From IMG/VR virus record IMGVR_UViG_3300047668_000580, positions 1-44,018 of that record: DNA of 44,018 nucleotides. One strand, given 5' to 3'. The notes under the pieces were generated by a model. The model was not told where the DNA came from. It saw only the letters and a program-made list of their open reading frames with translations, and did not search any database. The DNA comes from a virus. The position numbers and the translations under genes were made by a program. This document shows positions 16,614-24,093 of this stretch, piece after piece (the first letter of the stretch is position 1; each line of letters begins with the position of its first letter).

Positions 16614-17591
16614 TTACCCTATCATAAACGAAGGAGGTAGCTCGTACTTTTTCTGCATCTCTAACTCTATCTGCTCTATCTCTCTAATAGCTTCGTTATA
16701 AATTGTCTCACCGTTTAATGTAACTCCGCCAGGCATTTGTACGCCAGCGAACTTCTTGAGGTTCTCACCCCATTGTCTTTTAATTAGTGCTGTTGAATAT
16801 TTCTTAAGAAACATATCATCATACACTTCATTGTATGTCGCAGGATCTACAATAGCATATGCTTCTGCTACAATAAAGTCCCCGATGTTATATGTTTTGT
16901 CCCAATCGGTATCTACATATAGTCTGTTGGTTTTTCTGTTCCAACGTATTTGTCTTTGACTTACTAGTAACTGCTCTAATGTTGACAGATGAGATCTTAC
17001 CATTGTATAGTAGATCATGTCCGCGCCCATTAAGTTATATAAGTCATTCATTCTAAACTGATACATAAGATCAAACAGTTGTCCGTCTTTAGTAGCATTT
17101 GTAGCTGCTCCACCGAAATTAAATACTTTTGTTATTCCGATAATACCGTTACCTATAGGTAGATATCCGTTTTCAATATCCCCTTTCTGATAAAAGTCAT
17201 TAGCTGCTATAGTAGCAGTGGCACCTGATAGATGCCCTGTTACCGTCTCACTTGCAACATAGGTGCCAGTCTGGGCGTTCTCAAAGTAAAGGAATTGTCC
17301 AGTAACATCAGTAGAATCAAACTTGGACAATGCCCCGCTTGTTCCACCTGTTAGTATGTCTCCCCTTACGAAGTTCCCGCCCAGATTAGCTGATAATTTA
17401 AGACTCGATCCAGTGACTTGATGTTTAACGTATGTTCTTTCCACACCATCGAAATGATACTCTTGGAAGAACTGAAGGGCATCATCAACTCTATCTGATA
17501 CTTGGCCCTCTTCTACGTTAATCTCAATAACAGGATGCCCTAGTCTCCTAAGGCAATACTCTGTTAATTCTGTCCTACTTGATAAAGCCAT
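16614..17591 (-). CDS. 13: Neck protein gp13
   Basis: This 325-aa protein (T4 gp13 309 aa) forms the portal-proximal neck with gp14. The N-terminus LTEYCLRRLGHPVIEINVEE followed by QVSDRVDDALQFFQEYHFDG is the characteristic gp13 signature, and the C-terminus has WGENLKKFAGVQMPGG and a tail ending PPSFMIG. Residues about 60-135 hold a GGTSGA and SGATATI-containing beta segment that looks like a small inserted structural module. Confidence 0.95.
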   Translation of the reverse strand: MALSSRTELTEYCLRRLGHPVIEINVEEGQVSDRVDDALQFFQEYHFDGVERTYVKHQVTGSSLKLSANLGGNFVRGDILTGGTSGALSKFDSTDVTGQFLYFENAQTGTYVASETVTGHLSGATATIAANDFYQKGDIENGYLPIGNGIIGITKVFNFGGAATNATKDGQLFDLMYQFRMNDLYNLMGADMIYYTMVRSHLSTLEQLLVSQRQIRWNRKTNRLYVDTDWDKTYNIGDFIVAEAYAIVDPATYNEVYDDMFLKKYSTALIKRQWGENLKKFAGVQMPGGVTLNGETIYNEAIREIEQIELEMQKKYELPPSFMIG

Positions 17592-17600
17592 TGCTTATTC

Positions 17601-19532
17601 CTAGTTTAATAATGTTCCAGCTGCATTGTATATCGAAGTACCTGTAAGTGTGGCTGTTGAGCCTTCACCTGGTGTATGTGAAACAGTAATACCGTTTCCA
17701 CCTGATACTTGCGTCATAAAGTTACCTGTTGTATCCGTACCTAATGCAACACTATTGGCTGCTATAGTTGTACTTATACTTATATTACCTGTACCATCAA
17801 AGTTTGCAGTACCTGTTACATCGCCGCTTACTGCTATTGCTCTAGCTGTTGCCAGTGCCGTAGCTGTTGCTGCTAATCCAGATGTTGACTGGTTACCGGC
17901 TGCGTTAACACCTGGCAAGTTGATCGCTGCAGTACCATCAAATGATACCCCACCAATTGTTCTTGCTGTTGCTAATGCCGTAGCACCTGCTGCTAATGTT
18001 GAAGTTGCTGCGTTACCACTTGTTGCTTGGTTACCGGTTGCGTTAACACCTGGCAAGTTAATATTTGCAGAGCCATCAAATGATACCCCACCAATTGTTC
18101 TTGCTGTTGCTAGTGTTGTTGCTGTGCCTGCGTTACCAGTAGCTGTCCCAGCTGAACCACTTACATTACCTGTAACATCACCTGTTACGTCACCAACTAA
18201 GGTAGCGTTAAGGGTTTTGTTAAAGTTCCATCTATCGTCTGCTGAGGTATAAGTTAATGTTGCTGCTGCTCCATCTACTGTAAGTCCACCGCCGTTGGCT
18301 GCTGCTGCGTTAGCCGCGCCTTGAGCTACTGTGATGTTTAGATCTGCAACTGTTAAAGTTGAAGAGCTAACTGTTGTTGTAGTTCCGGAAACTGTAAAGT
18401 CTCCTGTTACTGTTAAGTTATCTGATACTTGTACATTACCACTTCCATTACCCGCTAATACTAAATTAGTATCTGTAGATTTTGATGTAAGTGAATCTGC
18501 CGCTAAGCCTGAACCAAATGTAATTGCATTACCTGCTGAGTTTGTGATATTGCTACCGTCCTCAATTTGTAATGTGCTTTTAACAGAAACAAGCCCTGAA
18601 CCAGTAGCGTCTAATTCGACATTACCTGATCCTGATGTTTGTACTGATACGTTTTGGTTAGCATCAGCTGAGATACTAATTGTACCTGAGTTATCTTCAA
18701 TAACCTTTTGTCCATTAACATACAATGAACCAGGACCTACGAATACGTCCTTCCATTGAAGTGATGAACTACCAAGACTAAATGTATCATCAGTGCTTGG
18801 GAATAGGCCTGTTGAAGTCATACTCATAACTTCTGTTCCGGCTGCGTCGAATCTAATAGTATCTTCGTCTGCTGACTCTTCTACCTGTATTTTCGTATCG
18901 CCGTCTGCATCTTTTAAACCCTTCGCTATGATTGTGTCAAAGGTTGGTGTTGCAGTTGTTACTAAACTTTGATCTATTGCCTTCACCGCTGCTAAATCAG
19001 ATAACTCGCTATCCATAAGAGCGCCTGCTGCTGTAACATTTGTTGTATCTGTTACGTCTGCTGCTGCTTCAATGGCATCTAGTTTGCTATGATCTGCTGC
19101 TGTAAAGTCATTAGTTGTTAATCCCCCATCACCTACGGTGTATGTGGTGTTAGTATCTGTTGCGTTAAGTGTTGTCCCAGTTATAGACAGGTTACTGCCT
19201 AAATCTAAGAACGCTGTAGCGCCAGCGCTATCGTCCCAGAAGACAATTTGATCGTCGTCTGGATCTGATAAGGATTCTAATCCTAAGTGGGATAGGTTAA
19301 CCGTAACTGCTCCGCCTGTTCCTCCACCTGAAAGTCCTGTGCCTGCAGTAACACCCGTAATATCTCCAGCTTCTATCTCTGAAAATTTTGCGAGTCTATG
19401 TCCGCCTGCTGTTGAACCGTCATGTACGAGGACTGTATCTAGCGTAGTATCTACGGAAAGCTCACCCACGGCACCTGTAAACGAACCGTTTTGACTCGTT
19501 GTGCCTCTTCTAAATTGTACCTGTGTTGGCAT
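17601..19532 (-). CDS. Long tail-fibre-like protein with Mtd_N-type anchor, 643 aa
   Basis: The first 45 residues (VQFRRGTTSQNGSFTGAVGE, then VHDGSTAGG) look like the Mtd_N-type virion-docking domain of phage fibres. The remainder is a Gly/Ala/Thr-rich repetitive fibre shaft, with TxTxxGDFTVSGTTTTVSSST-like strands and a region of SFDGxxxINLPGVN repeats, patterns known from long phage tail fibres. Two copies of a 46-residue unit (138-base DNA period) lie near the C-terminus, followed by a degenerate third. The protein probably recognises the host surface. It follows a run of small related fibre genes and precedes gp13. Confidence 0.85.
   Translation of the reverse strand: MPTQVQFRRGTTSQNGSFTGAVGELSVDTTLDTVLVHDGSTAGGHRLAKFSEIEAGDITGVTAGTGLSGGGTGGAVTVNLSHLGLESLSDPDDDQIVFWDDSAGATAFLDLGSNLSITGTTLNATDTNTTYTVGDGGLTTNDFTAADHSKLDAIEAAADVTDTTNVTAAGALMDSELSDLAAVKAIDQSLVTTATPTFDTIIAKGLKDADGDTKIQVEESADEDTIRFDAAGTEVMSMTSTGLFPSTDDTFSLGSSSLQWKDVFVGPGSLYVNGQKVIEDNSGTISISADANQNVSVQTSGSGNVELDATGSGLVSVKSTLQIEDGSNITNSAGNAITFGSGLAADSLTSKSTDTNLVLAGNGSGNVQVSDNLTVTGDFTVSGTTTTVSSSTLTVADLNITVAQGAANAAAANGGGLTVDGAAATLTYTSADDRWNFNKTLNATLVGDVTGDVTGNVSGSAGTATGNAGTATTLATARTIGGVSFDGSANINLPGVNATGNQATSGNAATSTLAAGATALATARTIGGVSFDGTAAINLPGVNAAGNQSTSGLAATATALATARAIAVSGDVTGTANFDGTGNISISTTIAANSVALGTDTTGNFMTQVSGGNGITVSHTPGEGSTATLTGTSIYNAAGTLLN
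17888..18123. repeat. Direct repeat with 138-base period in the fibre gene
   Basis: Two copies (about 17888-17985 and 18026-18123) encode LATARTIGGVSFDG plus INLPGVNxxGNQ. A stretch of about 40 bases starting CCATCAAATGATA is identical at 17935 and 18073. The near identity at DNA level indicates recent duplication or repeat homogenisation. Confidence 0.8.
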
Positions 19533-19549
19533 GATTTTCTCCTAATATT

Positions 19550-19804
19550 TTAATATGTTCCGCCGTCTATGCTAGATCCATCGTCTAACGCAGAAGCTGA
19601 TATTGTACCTGAAATATTCCCTACTGGAATATCCCCTGAAATGTTACCAGCTGTTGCTAGCATGAGTTCTGTACCGCCTGCGGTACTTCCATCGTGGACC
19701 CTAATAGAATTGTTTGTAGTGTTAATAGAAAGTTCCCCAACTGCACCGGTGAACGAATTGTTCTGGGTGCTGGTTCCTCTTCTAAACTGTACCGTAACTG
19801 CCAT
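19550..19804 (-). CDS. Short Mtd_N-type fibre anchor protein, 84 aa
   Basis: The first 50 residues closely match the anchor of the 643-aa fibre (VQFRRGTSTQNNSFTGAVGE, then VHDGSTAGG), but there is no shaft: the protein ends after a 34-residue segment with SIDGGTY. It may be a stand-alone adaptor, a spare anchor, or the remnant of a longer fibre. GGAG lies upstream of the ATG, and the gene is packed between two other fibre-type genes. Confidence 0.8.
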   Translation of the reverse strand: MAVTVQFRRGTSTQNNSFTGAVGELSINTTNNSIRVHDGSTAGGTELMLATAGNISGDIPVGNISGTISASALDDGSSIDGGTY

Positions 19805-19827
19805 AAGTTTCTCCTAGTAGTATGTTA

Positions 19828-20136
19828 TTATACGCTGCCAAGATCTTCAGTTGCCAGTCTAAACTTTATGTTCGTTGATAGATCGTAAATTAAGTCTAGG
19901 TACTCGCCAAACGCATCAGTACTTAAAGCCGAAGCCACGCTTCCATAATCCCCTGTAGGGAATGTGAGAGCAAGATCTTGTTCGCCGAAGTTAGCAACTT
20001 TGATTATTGAATCATTGCTGTCTCTTGCATAAAGTGTTTTATCTACGGTGTTGATCGCTACTTCACCTACGACTAGATCACTAGTTGTTGGTACTGAACC
20101 GCTCGTTTCCGATCTTTTTAATTTAATTACTGCCAT
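19828..20136 (-). CDS. Fibre-associated anchor-like protein, 102 aa
   Basis: The N-terminus (MAVIKLKRSETSGSVPTTSD, then GEVAINTVDKTLYARD) is a phage fibre docking pattern (IKLKRS, GEVAIN, LYxRD) distinct from Mtd_N. The C-terminal half is helical (VASALSTDAFGEYLDLIYDL) and not repetitive. I infer a role in tail-fibre attachment from the N-terminus and from its neighbours. No specific family name is assigned. Confidence 0.75.
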   Translation of the reverse strand: MAVIKLKRSETSGSVPTTSDLVVGEVAINTVDKTLYARDSNDSIIKVANFGEQDLALTFPTGDYGSVASALSTDAFGEYLDLIYDLSTNIKFRLATEDLGSV

Positions 20137-20161
20137 TTGTCTTTTCCTATTTACTTAATGT

Positions 20162-20521
20162 TTACTTTGTGTCTTTAAGTTTAGGATTAGGAATCATCGG
20201 TAACGGTCCGTCTACTTTAGGGTTGTAACCATTGGGCCTTGGAGCCCTTACCGTTTCCGGTATTCTTGGTTTATCTACAACCTTTGCCTTCTCATCATAT
20301 GAGAAGTTAGTTTCCTTTACGTTAGCCTCCGGAGCTTTTGGCTCCGGGACTTCCCTCAATTCCTGTAGTTCCTTTGTCTGTATCTGTATTGATTCAGTTA
20401 AAGCAACTACTTCCTGCTCTTTTAGACTTAATCTAGTTTTGAATAATAAGTTTTCTTGGGTCAACTCGTTAATCTTGTTCGCTAAGTTATTAATATATTC
20501 ATTGACTAATTTTTCATCCAT
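20162..20521 (-). CDS. Coiled-coil protein of the fibre cluster, 119 aa
   Basis: Residues 1-55 form a heptad-like coiled coil (LVNEYINNLANKINELTQEN), followed by a Glu/Pro/Lys-rich linker and a C-terminal proline-rich tail (PRPNGYNPKVDGPLPMIPNP). It is likely a structural connector or trimerisation piece. I do not recognise a named family. It lies between two fibre-type genes with only short spacers. Confidence 0.75.
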   Translation of the reverse strand: MDEKLVNEYINNLANKINELTQENLLFKTRLSLKEQEVVALTESIQIQTKELQELREVPEPKAPEANVKETNFSYDEKAKVVDKPRIPETVRAPRPNGYNPKVDGPLPMIPNPKLKDTK

Positions 20522-20557
20522 TTCAATTACCTTAGTATTGTTTGTTAATAATAATTA

Positions 20558-21967
20558 CTAGTAAGTACCGCCGTCAAGAGCACCAAATGCTGGTGTTCCG
20601 TCTGCGCCAGCTATCATTACTTGACCTGCTGAACCTGCTGCTGTTACTTGTAAAGCTCCTGAACCATTACCATACATAACACCTTTAGATGTAAATGTAC
20701 TAGCTCCAGTACCACCGTCTGCTACTAACAAGTCTGTAATTCCTGTAATAGTACCACCTGTGATAGTAGTGTTACTATCCTCAAGGTGAGCTACAAGTGT
20801 TGCCACTGCATAGCCTGTACCACTAGTGTTAACAGTAGTTGTTGGTGCTTCTTGTAGGTCTTTAAATATTTTCCATTTACCACTATCGTTAGCATCTCTG
20901 AATAAACCACCGTGTATATCTTGCGATCCACTAGTGTCCATCAAACCATACAAACCAATGTCGACGACATCGCTTGCACCGTTACCTGTAGCAAGAGAGA
21001 TCAATGGATCTGCTACTGCTAAAGTTGTAGAGTTTACTGTTGTAGTTGTACCTGAAACTGTTAGGTTACCTGAAACAGTAGCGTTTCCGCCAATTGTTAC
21101 ATCGTCTGGTAATCCAATAGTGATTGTGTTGTTTGAAACTGTTGTTTCAATTTCGTTTGCTGTACCCACGAAGTTAAGTGTGTCAGTACCTACTGTTACA
21201 ACATCATCTGAACCAGAGTCGCCACCGATTGTTAATGATGAACTTGTAGATGCTGTCGAAACACTTGTAATACGTCCTTGTGCGTCAACTGCGATAACAG
21301 GAATAAGTGAAGCTGAACCATATGATCCTGCTGACACTGCTGTGTTATCCAAGCTGTGTGTTACTGCGTTTCCGGAAACTACTGATGTAATACCAGTTCC
21401 ACCTGAAAGGGTGAATGTTTCTGAGTCTGTAATTGCACCAGTTCCAGAATCACCGGCAATGCCGACGTCTGTCATGTGAGCTTGTGCGTCTACATAATCC
21501 TTAACAGCACCTGAGGTAGGGATAATTGTATCACTATCTGTAAGTGTTGTTTGGAATTCTGTAGCTGTAATCGTACCGTCTGAAAGTGATCCGAATGTAA
21601 CTTGACCTGTCATGTTAGCTGTTGCGCCTGCAATGCTACCAGTTATGTCGCCAGTTATGTCGCCAGTTACATTACCTGTTAAGGCTGCTGTTACTGTGCC
21701 AGCTGCTATGTTACCACTGCCGTCTCTTTTTACAAGAGTTGAAGCTGTGTTAGCATTTGTTGCTGCGTCTACGATGTCTGTGTAAAACTTACCACCGAGC
21801 TTTTGAATAACAGCGTTACCGCCACTATCAATCGACTCAGTATAAAGTATAGCACCTGCACCGGAGTTCGATCTATCTTCTGCGTAGGCCAATTCCCCTT
21901 CGAGTAGGTCTGAAGTAGCTGGAGCTGTTGAACCAGTACTTCTCTTAATCTGAATTGTTGTTGCCAT
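20558..21967 (-). CDS. Tail-fibre-like protein, 469 aa
   Basis: The N-terminal docking pattern IQIKRSTGSTAPATSDLLEG resembles other phage structural adhesins. A shaft rich in Gly, Thr, Val and Ser follows (GNVTGDITGDITGSIAG; GNATVSGNLTVSGTTTTVNS). Residues 160-260 contain ITSVVSGNAVTHSLDN and GRITSVSTAS strands typical of long fibres. The protein ends with ALDGGTY, a C-terminal motif shared with two other proteins in this cluster. It is probably a side or short tail fibre. Confidence 0.85.
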   Translation of the reverse strand: MATTIQIKRSTGSTAPATSDLLEGELAYAEDRSNSGAGAILYTESIDSGGNAVIQKLGGKFYTDIVDAATNANTASTLVKRDGSGNIAAGTVTAALTGNVTGDITGDITGSIAGATANMTGQVTFGSLSDGTITATEFQTTLTDSDTIIPTSGAVKDYVDAQAHMTDVGIAGDSGTGAITDSETFTLSGGTGITSVVSGNAVTHSLDNTAVSAGSYGSASLIPVIAVDAQGRITSVSTASTSSSLTIGGDSGSDDVVTVGTDTLNFVGTANEIETTVSNNTITIGLPDDVTIGGNATVSGNLTVSGTTTTVNSTTLAVADPLISLATGNGASDVVDIGLYGLMDTSGSQDIHGGLFRDANDSGKWKIFKDLQEAPTTTVNTSGTGYAVATLVAHLEDSNTTITGGTITGITDLLVADGGTGASTFTSKGVMYGNGSGALQVTAAGSAGQVMIAGADGTPAFGALDGGTY

Positions 21968-22009
21968 TTGTCTATTCTCCTAGTTAAATGTCTAATTAAT
22001 TTTGCATGT

Positions 22010-22033
22010 TATAATATAAAGCTTTATAATATA
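22010..22033. repeat. AT-rich palindrome between fibre genes
   Basis: The core TATAAAGCTTTATA (22015-22028) is a perfect palindrome, extended by four more pairs after one mismatch. It lies in the 74-base gap between the 85-aa and 469-aa genes. It has no U tract and does not match the late-promoter box, so its role is unclear. Confidence 0.5.
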
Positions 22034-22041
22034 TACGTTAA

Positions 22042-22299
22042 TTAAAACGTTCCACCATCAATAGCTGCAATGGATGCTGCAACAGCGCTTGCTGGTGATG
22101 CCTCCCAATTACCGCTTGTTGAATCGTATACCAAAGTATAACCATTCTGTACGTCCGTCGTGTCTACTCCCTGCAAGTTATCAATCTTTTGTGCCGTAGC
22201 AACTTGAGATTGGCTTGTAGATGTAGTTATAACTCTGGTAGATCCAGTACCTACTGAAACTTTTACATTGTTACTTCCTACGCTTACATTAACTGCCAT
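22042..22299 (-). CDS. Small fibre-cluster protein with C-terminal DGGTF, 85 aa
   Basis: The N-terminal half is a short valine/serine strand region (VNVSVGSNNVKVSVGTGSTR). It leads to a segment with LVYDSTSGNWEASPAS, a pattern common in marine phage structural proteins, and the chain ends AIDGGTF. It sits in the fibre cluster with a ribosome site (AGGAG) before the ATG. A baseplate or fibre connector role is inferred; no family is recognised. Confidence 0.75.
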   Translation of the reverse strand: MAVNVSVGSNNVKVSVGTGSTRVITTSTSQSQVATAQKIDNLQGVDTTDVQNGYTLVYDSTSGNWEASPASAVAASIAAIDGGTF

Positions 22300-22311
22300 T
22301 TGTATTCTCCT

Positions 22312-22641
22312 TTAAGCTCTGGTAACATTTGGTGTTACTGTAACCAGGCCTTCCAAAACTCTTAAAGTCTCTGTCGAACTTGCTATCTCGACATCGTAAA
22401 CGTATCGGCCTGCTTTAACTGCTGCCGTTTCCGTCGCCGTGAGTGATAAAGTAACTACGCCAGTCGCATCTACTTTTGCTGTAGTAAAACTAGTAGCAGT
22501 TGTAGCATCGTATGACTTTCTCATTTGACTTGTTACTGTGTAGTAAGTCAGGTCTTTGGCTGATAAATCGTCGTTAGTAAGGTTAACAGTCATATTGAAT
22601 GTTGTACCTTGGTCTAAAACAATGTTTGTCATTACTGCCAT
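22312..22641 (-). CDS. Beta-sandwich structural protein, 109 aa (BppU-N-like pattern)
   Basis: The first gene of the fibre cluster. The sequence DQGTTFNMTVNLTNDDLSAK, then VTSQMRKSYDA, and a late YVYDVEIAS strand resembles the small immunoglobulin-like N-terminal domain of phage upper baseplate proteins. The match is by pattern only. It starts 32 bases from the bidirectional late promoter, so it is likely the lead gene of the fibre operon. Confidence 0.7.
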   Translation of the reverse strand: MAVMTNIVLDQGTTFNMTVNLTNDDLSAKDLTYYTVTSQMRKSYDATTATSFTTAKVDATGVVTLSLTATETAAVKAGRYVYDVEIASSTETLRVLEGLVTVTPNVTRA

Positions 22642-22673
22642 TGGTGAGTTCTCTTTAAATTACTTGTTCTTCT

Positions 22674-22681
22674 TATTTATA
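22674..22681 (-). promoter_or_regulatory. T4-type late promoter, minus side of a divergent pair
   Basis: TATAAATA on the minus strand, 33 bases upstream of the 109-aa gene ATG. It overlaps the plus-strand box at 22678-22685 within a 14-base perfect palindrome (22673-22686). Confidence 0.75.
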
Positions 22682-22685
22682 AATA
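22678..22685 (+). promoter_or_regulatory. T4-type late promoter, plus side of a divergent pair
   Basis: TATAAATA on the plus strand, only four bases before one possible ATG (22689) and 13 bases before another (22698). With the usual start a few bases past the box, the transcript would have almost no leader. Confidence 0.65.
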
Positions 22686-22697
22686 ATAATGATTACA

Positions 22698-23366
22698 ATG
22701 AAAACTATTTTAACTTTAAAATATGGCACCAAATATAGTGCTGAAGACGTGAATTCGATATACGAACATACCGATGGTGTGTACGATTACATCTGTGTAA
22801 CCGATGATCCCTCAGGGCTTAACCCTAACATTAAAGTTATTTATATAGAACACGAACCCGAAGGTAATATGGAGAAGCTTAAACTTTTTCAGATTAAGGC
22901 TGATGAGGGGGAGACTATATTATATTTAGATCTTGATGTACGAATACAAAAGAATATAGATCATCTATTCGACTACTGCCAGCACTATCCAGTAATCGCA
23001 TACACTTGGTGGAAGGATAAGGGTATTGATGAAATGCCAATAGATGAGTTTCCATACCACGCCAGCGAACCTTTAAGCAATTTTAACTCTAGTATTATGT
23101 TGTGGAAAGATGCAACGCATATTTGGAATCATTATTGTGAGAAACAAGACGAATATATAGTTAAGTATCCTCACGGAGATGATACATTTTTATACCATGA
23201 GGGATTTACCTTTGAACACTTACCCGATAAAGAGGTGTATTCATACATGTTCTCAGGTAGAAAATACAGACCTGAATATACAATATGTCTACTAAATGGG
23301 CAAGACAGATACCCGGAGATTGAGAAAGAATATGATGAACTTTGTTTGCATAAAATGGGGCGATAA
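22698..23366 (+). CDS. GT-A-like glycosyltransferase, paralogue 1 (222 aa)
   Basis: The first gene of the plus-strand cassette. Near the N-terminus LKYGTKYSAEDVNSIYEH precedes CVTDDPSGLNPNIKVI, and YLDLDVRIQKNID holds a DxD motif expected to bind a metal-nucleotide-sugar. The donor and acceptor are unknown. The same N-terminal signature recurs in the next four large proteins of the cassette, so they are tandem paralogues. ATG 22698 is preferred because the late promoter would start RNA at about 22691; ATG 22689 would precede the RNA start. The end overlaps the next gene. Confidence 0.8.
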   Translation: MKTILTLKYGTKYSAEDVNSIYEHTDGVYDYICVTDDPSGLNPNIKVIYIEHEPEGNMEKLKLFQIKADEGETILYLDLDVRIQKNIDHLFDYCQHYPVIAYTWWKDKGIDEMPIDEFPYHASEPLSNFNSSIMLWKDATHIWNHYCEKQDEYIVKYPHGDDTFLYHEGFTFEHLPDKEVYSYMFSGRKYRPEYTICLLNGQDRYPEIEKEYDELCLHKMGR

Positions 23367-24093
23367 ATACGAGCCTGCATATGTAAATAACCTGTATCGT
23401 ATGGTACAGAACAATTACAAGCATGACTTTACATTTACCTGCTTCACCGACGATCCCGTTGGATTGGATTGCGACACAAAACCTATACCCGATATAGATC
23501 CTCTTCACCCTAAGTACTGGTTTGGAATAGAGAACTACTGCTGGGATAGATCCAAGTTCCTTGTATTCAACTCGCATAACTGGTTGGGGTATAATGGAAA
23601 GTGGTGTTATATGGATCTTGATATAATAATTCATAATGATATATCAGATCTAAACGAACTAGCATTGAAACCTAGAATAGCACACTCCAATTGGCAGGAT
23701 CCTAAACAGTTACATGATAGGAAATTCATAGACATCAGAGGGACTTATCATAATTCTAGTCTCATGTGCTGGAACAGAGATCAATGTGAACACATATTCT
23801 GGGACGTAATTCAAGAAGAGCAACAAATATTCAGAACGTTCTTTAAGGGTACAGACAATTATCATTTCTGGAGACAGAGAGAGTTTTGGAATAACATACC
23901 TCACGATTGGTTGTACAGTTATAACCATGGTCTTAAATATCCAGATGATTTAGAGCGTTATAAATATAGAGAAGACTGTAAGATATGTATCTTTAATGTA
24001 AATAAGATTAAAGGCCAGACTCCACAGTATGAGATAAATGAAATAGATGATGAACAACTTTTGAGACATTGGCATGGTAACACTAATAGCTAA
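23335..24093 (+). CDS. GT-A-like glycosyltransferase, paralogue 2 (252 aa)
   Basis: This begins MNFVCIKWGDKYEPAYVNNL, followed by CFTDDPVGLDCDTKPIPD and a DxD-type MDLDIIIHNDI motif. A conserved TDNYHFWRQRE block and a YSYNHGLKYPDD segment near the C-terminus are shared with paralogues 3 and 4, so the fold is the same. ATG 23335 (or 23332) is chosen since the upstream frame overlaps the end of paralogue 1 and a GAGAAAG ribosome-site-like run precedes it. Both the DxD and the paralogue signature are intact. It overlaps the next gene by 20 bases. Confidence 0.82.
   Translation: MNFVCIKWGDKYEPAYVNNLYRMVQNNYKHDFTFTCFTDDPVGLDCDTKPIPDIDPLHPKYWFGIENYCWDRSKFLVFNSHNWLGYNGKWCYMDLDIIIHNDISDLNELALKPRIAHSNWQDPKQLHDRKFIDIRGTYHNSSLMCWNRDQCEHIFWDVIQEEQQIFRTFFKGTDNYHFWRQREFWNNIPHDWLYSYNHGLKYPDDLERYKYREDCKICIFNVNKIKGQTPQYEINEIDDEQLLRHWHGNTNS

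Noticed and set aside
17626-19817. Plus-strand frames opposite the fibre genes, rich in V, P, A and S
   Set aside because: They mirror Gly/Thr/Ala-rich fibre codons on the other strand and have no ribosome site or promoter.
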